A stretch of DNA of 9,034 bases, from positions 1 through 9,034 of the forward strand of contig JAZRDX010000162.1 of assembly GCA_045660565.1 (NCBI GenBank). Direction: 5' to 3'. The translations under genes and the position numbers were made by a program. This document shows, piece after piece, positions 6,459 through 9,034 of this stretch. Numbering within the stretch: position 1 is the first letter of the stretch; every line of letters begins with the position of its first letter. This DNA is from SIG673 sp045660565 (GTDB lineage Bacteria; Bacillota; Clostridia; Oscillospirales; CAG-272). The notes under the pieces are model-generated. The model did no database searches. It was given only the letters and a program-made list of their open reading frames with translations, and was not told the DNA's origin.

Positions 6459-6487
6459 ATTATAGTATGCAAAGTGTTTCCTATGGG
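6459..6487 (-). promoter_or_regulatory. Possible promoter of the Cys-rich peptide gene
   Basis: On the minus strand TATAAT occurs at 6464-6459, giving a leader of about 50 nt. The hexamer 17 bp upstream, CCCATA (6487-6482), is a poor -35. I checked for sporulation sigma-factor patterns around CATACTAT and found no -35 at the right spacing. Only the -10 is convincing. Confidence 0.4.
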
Positions 6488-6536
6488 TGCAGAAAAACTT
6501 GAACCCGTTTTTTCTTTAAAACGGCGCTGCGTCCGT

Positions 6537-6573
6537 AAATAAAATACAGACCGTGCGCTATCACACGGTCTGT
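6537..6573 (-). terminator. Intrinsic terminator of the HAD phosphatase gene
   Basis: ACAGACCGTG (6546-6555) pairs with CACGGTCTGT (6564-6573), a perfect 10-bp stem with an 8-nt loop. On the minus strand it is followed by ATTTTATTT. It lies about 85 nt after the phosphatase stop codon. Two weaker palindromes are nearby: ATTGCTAT/ATAGCAAT (6603-6610 with 6634-6641) and CCGTTTT/AAAACGG (6505-6511 with 6518-6524). Confidence 0.8.
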
Positions 6574-6656
6574 AAGCTTTGGTTTGTTGTTATAGGCTAT
6601 TTATTGCTATCATAACACAATAAACACATAATAATAGCAATTTCTACCCGATTTAT

Positions 6657-7454
6657 TCAGTTCCCAAATGCTTCCTCGTAAACCTCTTTAAGGGAAGGAT
6701 AGATAAAGTCAGGTCTTTCTTCCTTTTCGGCTTTTTCAACGTCCGAAAGGGTTGCCTCACCGGTTAAAACGAGAACAGATGAAACTCCGTTTCTCTTTCC
6801 GAGCGCTATATCGGTATAAAGTCTATCCCCAAAAACAACAATTTCCGTCTTATCAAACGCGGTGTATTCGCAAATCATATCTATTACGCTACTGTACGGC
6901 TTTCCGAAATAAACGGGAGACTTTCCCGTTGACGCGGTTATACACGCAACGATGGCTCCGCTATCGGGAATAAAACCTGTTTCCGTAGGGCAGTTGAAAT
7001 CTGGGTGTGTACAAAGAAACTCGGAGCCGTTTCTGATAAGAGTACACGCCTTTGTGAGCTTTTCATAGGTAAGCGTGGTATCAAAGCTTGTAACGGTTAT
7101 ATCCGCCTCCACTCCGTCCGTAAGGGTTATGCCTTTTGAAGAAAAGAGGTCGTAAAGCTCGGGGGTGCCGAGAAGATAAACGCTTTTTCCCTTTCTATGG
7201 CGGATAAGGAACTCAGCAGTTACGTCTCCTGAGCTCATAAGCTCGTCCTCACTCGCTTCAAAGCCCATTCTGTTTAGCTTTGATATGTAGAACTCTGCGT
7301 TATGCGAGGCGTTGTTTGTGAAAAACAGTACCCTTTTACCCTCCGCTCTCAGTCTTTTTATAAATTTAACGGCATCGGGGAACACCTTGTCGCCAAGATA
7401 TACCGTTCCGTCCATATCGAAAACGAAAAGCTTTTTATCTGATAAAAACTTCAT
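6657..7454 (-). CDS. HAD-IIA family sugar-phosphate/nucleotide phosphatase (NagD-like)
   Basis: A 265-residue haloacid dehalogenase superfamily hydrolase of the NagD/p-nitrophenyl phosphatase type. Motif I is DMDGTVYLG (13-21), with Asp13 the nucleophile and Asp15 the acid/base. Motif II is FFTNNAS (44-50), with Thr46. The motif III Lys is Lys185 in YFGKPY. Motif IV is GDRLYTD (209-215), with Asp210 and Asp215 binding Mg. The cap (C2a) between motifs II and III includes THPDFNCP and IPDSGAI, typical of the family. Full length for the family. Substrates in this group include phosphosugars, nucleoside monophosphates and glycerol phosphate, and cannot be told from sequence. AGAGGT stands 7 nt before the ATG. 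No strong promoter is visible upstream in the 256-bp divergent region shared with coaW. Alternative substrate assignments are open; the enzyme class is secure. Confidence 0.92.
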   Translation of the reverse strand: MKFLSDKKLFVFDMDGTVYLGDKVFPDAVKFIKRLRAEGKRVLFFTNNASHNAEFYISKLNRMGFEASEDELMSSGDVTAEFLIRHRKGKSVYLLGTPELYDLFSSKGITLTDGVEADITVTSFDTTLTYEKLTKACTLIRNGSEFLCTHPDFNCPTETGFIPDSGAIVACITASTGKSPVYFGKPYSSVIDMICEYTAFDKTEIVVFGDRLYTDIALGKRNGVSSVLVLTGEATLSDVEKAEKEERPDFIYPSLKEVYEEAFGN

Positions 7455-7586
7455 TTTTCTTACCTCTATATTAGTTAAGCAGTGATTTATACGTCGGCAG
7501 CTTACGTTGCTACCCTTATATTTTACCTCTTTTCCCCAGAAAATGCTTGAATACAGTGTAAATTTGGTATCTTTACAGTTAATTTA

Positions 7587-7615
7587 TTGACTTTTTTCTT
7601 TATATATGGTAAAAT
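7587..7615 (+). promoter_or_regulatory. Promoter of coaW
   Basis: TTGACT (7587-7592), a 17-bp spacer and TAAAAT (7610-7615), with TGG just before the -10 as an extended -10 element. The predicted start near 7622 leaves a leader of about 89 nt, which contains one small hairpin, CCGTT/AACGG (7658-7662 with 7667-7671). No known riboswitch is recognisable in it. Confidence 0.75.
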
Positions 7616-7710
7616 AAGACAAAGAAGAATATTTGCCCCATAAAAAGAAGAAATCACCCGTTATTTAACGGAATAAATTAAAATAAAACCGATATGAAAG
7701 GCATTTTACA

Positions 7711-8535
7711 ATGAAAACCGTTATAGGAATAGACGTCGGCGGAAGCACGACGAAAATTGTCGGCTTTGACGAAAACCAAAATCTTATTAAGCCCATGTTT
7801 ATACAGGCAAACGACCAGATAACCTCGATTTACGGAGCGTTCGGAAAGTTCGTTGACGTCAACGGACTTGCTCTTTCCGATATTACCGAGATAAAGGTTA
7901 CCGGTGTCGGCGCGTCCTTCCTTGAAAAGGGAATATACGGACTTAAGTGCGAGCAGGTTTCCGAGTTTAACAGCATCGGCGCCGGAGGACTGTATCTTTC
8001 CGGGCTTGACAAGGCACTTATTGCGAGTCTCGGAACGGGAAGCGCGTGCGTTTATGCGGAAAAGAACGGTAAAACCGAGTATCTCGGCGGTACCGGTGTT
8101 GGGGGCGGAACGATAGTAGGTCTTTCAAAGGCTCTTATCGGTCTTGAAACGATAAAGCACATCTCCGCGGCGGCAGACGAAGGCAACATAGATAACATTG
8201 ACCTGCGCATTAAGGACATAACGAAAAAGGGAGACCGTACAGGGCTTCCTCCGTTTCTTACCGTCTCAAATTTCGGAAAAACAAGTGAGATAGCGACCAA
8301 GAACGACCTTGCGCTCGGTATTCTCAATATGGTATTTGAGGCAGTCGGTACGACCTGCGTATTTGCCGCCAGAACCAAGGGAATAAAGGACATAGTACTT
8401 ACGGGTAACTTAACCACCATTCCGCAGGCAAAGAGCGTTTTTGAGAACGTAGGAAAGATGCTCGGGGCAAACTTCATTATTCCCGAACATTCGCAGTTCG
8501 GAACGGTTATCGGCGCGGCATTATCAAGCAGGTAG
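7711..8535 (+). CDS. coaW: Type II pantothenate kinase
   Basis: A 274-residue kinase of the acetate/sugar-kinase/Hsp70/actin fold that phosphorylates pantothenate with ATP, the first committed step of coenzyme A synthesis. Visible motifs: phosphate-1 loop GIDVGGSTTKIV (6-17), Glu85 in VSEF as the likely catalytic base, SLGTGSA (106-112), the Gly-rich GGTGVGGGT (126-134), SNFGK (186-190) and LTGN (230-233). This set and the length match the staphylococcal CoaW type (about 267 residues) rather than CoaA (type I) or CoaX (type III). In Staphylococcus aureus this type is not inhibited by CoA; whether that holds here is unknown. AAAGG lies 9 nt before the ATG. It stands alone on the plus strand behind a good promoter, and its TAG stop is directly followed by repeat R3. 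Confidence 0.93.
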   Translation: MKTVIGIDVGGSTTKIVGFDENQNLIKPMFIQANDQITSIYGAFGKFVDVNGLALSDITEIKVTGVGASFLEKGIYGLKCEQVSEFNSIGAGGLYLSGLDKALIASLGTGSACVYAEKNGKTEYLGGTGVGGGTIVGLSKALIGLETIKHISAAADEGNIDNIDLRIKDITKKGDRTGLPPFLTVSNFGKTSEIATKNDLALGILNMVFEAVGTTCVFAARTKGIKDIVLTGNLTTIPQAKSVFENVGKMLGANFIIPEHSQFGTVIGAALSSR

Positions 8536-8631
8536 CCGGGTAGCACCCGGTGGCATATGGCGACGCCGGAGAGCCTCCGGTGGCATATGGCGACGGGAAG
8601 TAAGAGTATACACAGCGAGCGTCGCTAAGTC
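8536..8631 (+). repeat. Dispersed structured repeat, copy R3, with internal 30-bp duplication
   Basis: Third copy of the element, in sense with coaW and starting at the base after its stop codon. The core (8567-8625) has P1 CGGAG-AGC-CTCCG, a linker ending in GGCATATG, and P2 GCGACG/CGTCGC (8590-8595 with 8620-8625) around a 24-nt loop. The first part is present twice as adjacent 30-bp units (8536-8565 and 8566-8595). Each unit is a 15-nt hairpin followed by TGGCATATGGCGACG. The hairpins are CCGGGT-AGC-ACCCGG and CCGGAG-AGC-CTCCGG; they differ at two base pairs, and in both the two sides changed together. Confidence 0.88.
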
Positions 8632-8661
8632 GAGATTTGATAAAGGTATTTAATATATAAC

Positions 8662-8712
8662 AACTCCCACCGAACGAAATTCGTTCGGTGGGAGTTTGTT
8701 AATTTTTCACTT
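8662..8712 (+). terminator. Terminator between convergent coaW and LRR gene
   Basis: AACTCCCACCGAACG (8662-8676) pairs perfectly with its complement at 8682-8696, a 15-bp stem with a 5-nt loop, followed on the plus strand by TGTTAATTTTT. It closes the coaW transcript after R3. The minus-strand side is only moderately T-rich (GTTATATATT), so it may also stop transcription from the convergent LRR gene, less efficiently. Confidence 0.85.
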
Positions 8713-8788
8713 TATAATAGCTTTTTCAATGCAACGTCTTAACTTTTATGTTAACTCAAACATCATTCGATTCTCGCATATTTTTCAA

Positions 8789-9034
8789 TTAATAGCCCGC
8801 GTAATTATAGACCATTGTGTAGTTGCCTGTACCATAATCCCATGAAGTTCCCTTTGATATTGAACTCCATCTTGAACTGCTGCCACGGTATCTAATATAA
8901 CTCAGTCCGCTACAACCCCTGAATGCACTATCACCTATACTCGTAACACTACTTCCTATAATTATATTCGTAATTCCACTACAATAACTTAACGCACCCA
9001 CATATATTTTTGTGCCTATTATACTTACTGTTTT
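8789..9034 (-). CDS. BspA-like leucine-rich-repeat protein, C-terminal part
   Basis: The reading frame is open to the right edge, so only the last 81 residues are seen and the GTG at 9001 is not a real start. The visible part holds one clear LRR_5 (BspA-type) repeat, with IIIGSSVTSIGDSAFRGCSGL as its consensus stretch, preceded by the end of another repeat (YVGALSYCSGIT). It ends with the C-terminal cap usual for such proteins: YIRYRGSSSRW, then SSISKG, then NYTMVYNY before the stop. Proteins of this family are usually large and secreted or surface-attached, and are frequent in gut Clostridia. No anchor or sorting signal follows the cap, so if secreted it would be free or anchored by its N-terminal part. 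Convergent with coaW. Confidence 0.8.
   Translation of the reverse strand, partial: KTVSIIGTKIYVGALSYCSGITNIIIGSSVTSIGDSAFRGCSGLSYIRYRGSSSRWSSISKGTSWDYGTGNYTMVYNYAGY

Noticed and set aside
6401..6472. Upstream extension of the Cys-rich peptide to 61 residues
   Set aside because: The extension contains the strong ribosome site for the ATG at 6400 and most of the predicted leader, so it is very unlikely to be translated.
7694..7714. Six-codon upstream frame (MKGILQ) overlapping the coaW start by ATGA
   Set aside because: It has no ribosome site of its own and its codons contain the coaW ribosome site, so it is probably chance.
8052..8546. 164-codon open frame opposite coaW
   Set aside because: It is the antisense shadow of a well-conserved kinase gene, with no ribosome site or recognisable domain.
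8536..8595. CRISPR-like direct repeats of 30 bp
   Set aside because: Only two units, directly adjacent with no spacers, and no cas gene in the window.
407..8631. R2 and R3 as terminal inverted repeats of an 8-kb mobile element
   Set aside because: They are inverted to each other, but a third copy (R1) lies outside, no transposase or recombinase is present, and their position at gene ends explains the orientation.

Overview
The window looks like a piece of a moderate-GC member of the Clostridia, probably an uncultured gut lineage. This is inferred from strong AGGAGG-type ribosome binding sites, consensus-like sigma-A promoters, a type II pantothenate kinase, a tiny Cys/Gly-rich membrane protein and a BspA-type leucine-rich-repeat protein. 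No rRNA, tRNA, CRISPR array, transposase or phage gene is visible.

Layout. Positions 1-434 hold no credible gene. They contain a dense set of palindromic repeats: one copy of a dispersed 59-bp structured element (R1), a 19-bp direct repeat around it, a long hairpin, and two similar tandem units of two hairpins each. A second copy (R2, 407-473) overlaps the 3' end of the first gene. Positions 435-6043 are a four-gene minus-strand operon, read right to left: a class I SAM-dependent methyltransferase, an ABC-2 type permease, and two adjacent MutS-like ATPases, starting from a near-perfect sigma-A promoter at 6089-6117. A terminator (6154-6201) separates this operon from an upstream minus-strand gene for a 37-residue Cys/Gly-rich membrane peptide (6287-6400). 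A HAD-IIA (NagD-like) phosphatase gene (6657-7454, minus) follows, with its own terminator. Transcribed the other way is coaW (7711-8535, plus), behind a good promoter. A third copy of the dispersed element (R3, 8536-8631) begins directly after its stop codon. A strong hairpin at 8662-8696 separates coaW from the convergent, partial C-terminus of a BspA-like leucine-rich-repeat protein that runs off the right edge.

How the genes may work together. The phosphatase and pantothenate kinase are probably ordinary metabolic genes. The operon is the least explained part. Two MutS-family ATPases that lack the mismatch-recognition region, both with Asn in place of the Walker B Asp, sit next to a NatB-like export permease that has no transport ATPase in view, and next to a methyltransferase of unknown substrate. 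A joint function is only a hypothesis.

The most distinctive non-coding signal is the R element. Three copies share the same spacing of two stems (59 nt). Two of them lie exactly at the 3' ends of genes (the MutS-like gene and coaW) in the same orientation relative to the gene, which suggests an RNA-level or 3'-UTR element. In the MutS-like gene the element even encodes the last 12 residues and the stop codon.
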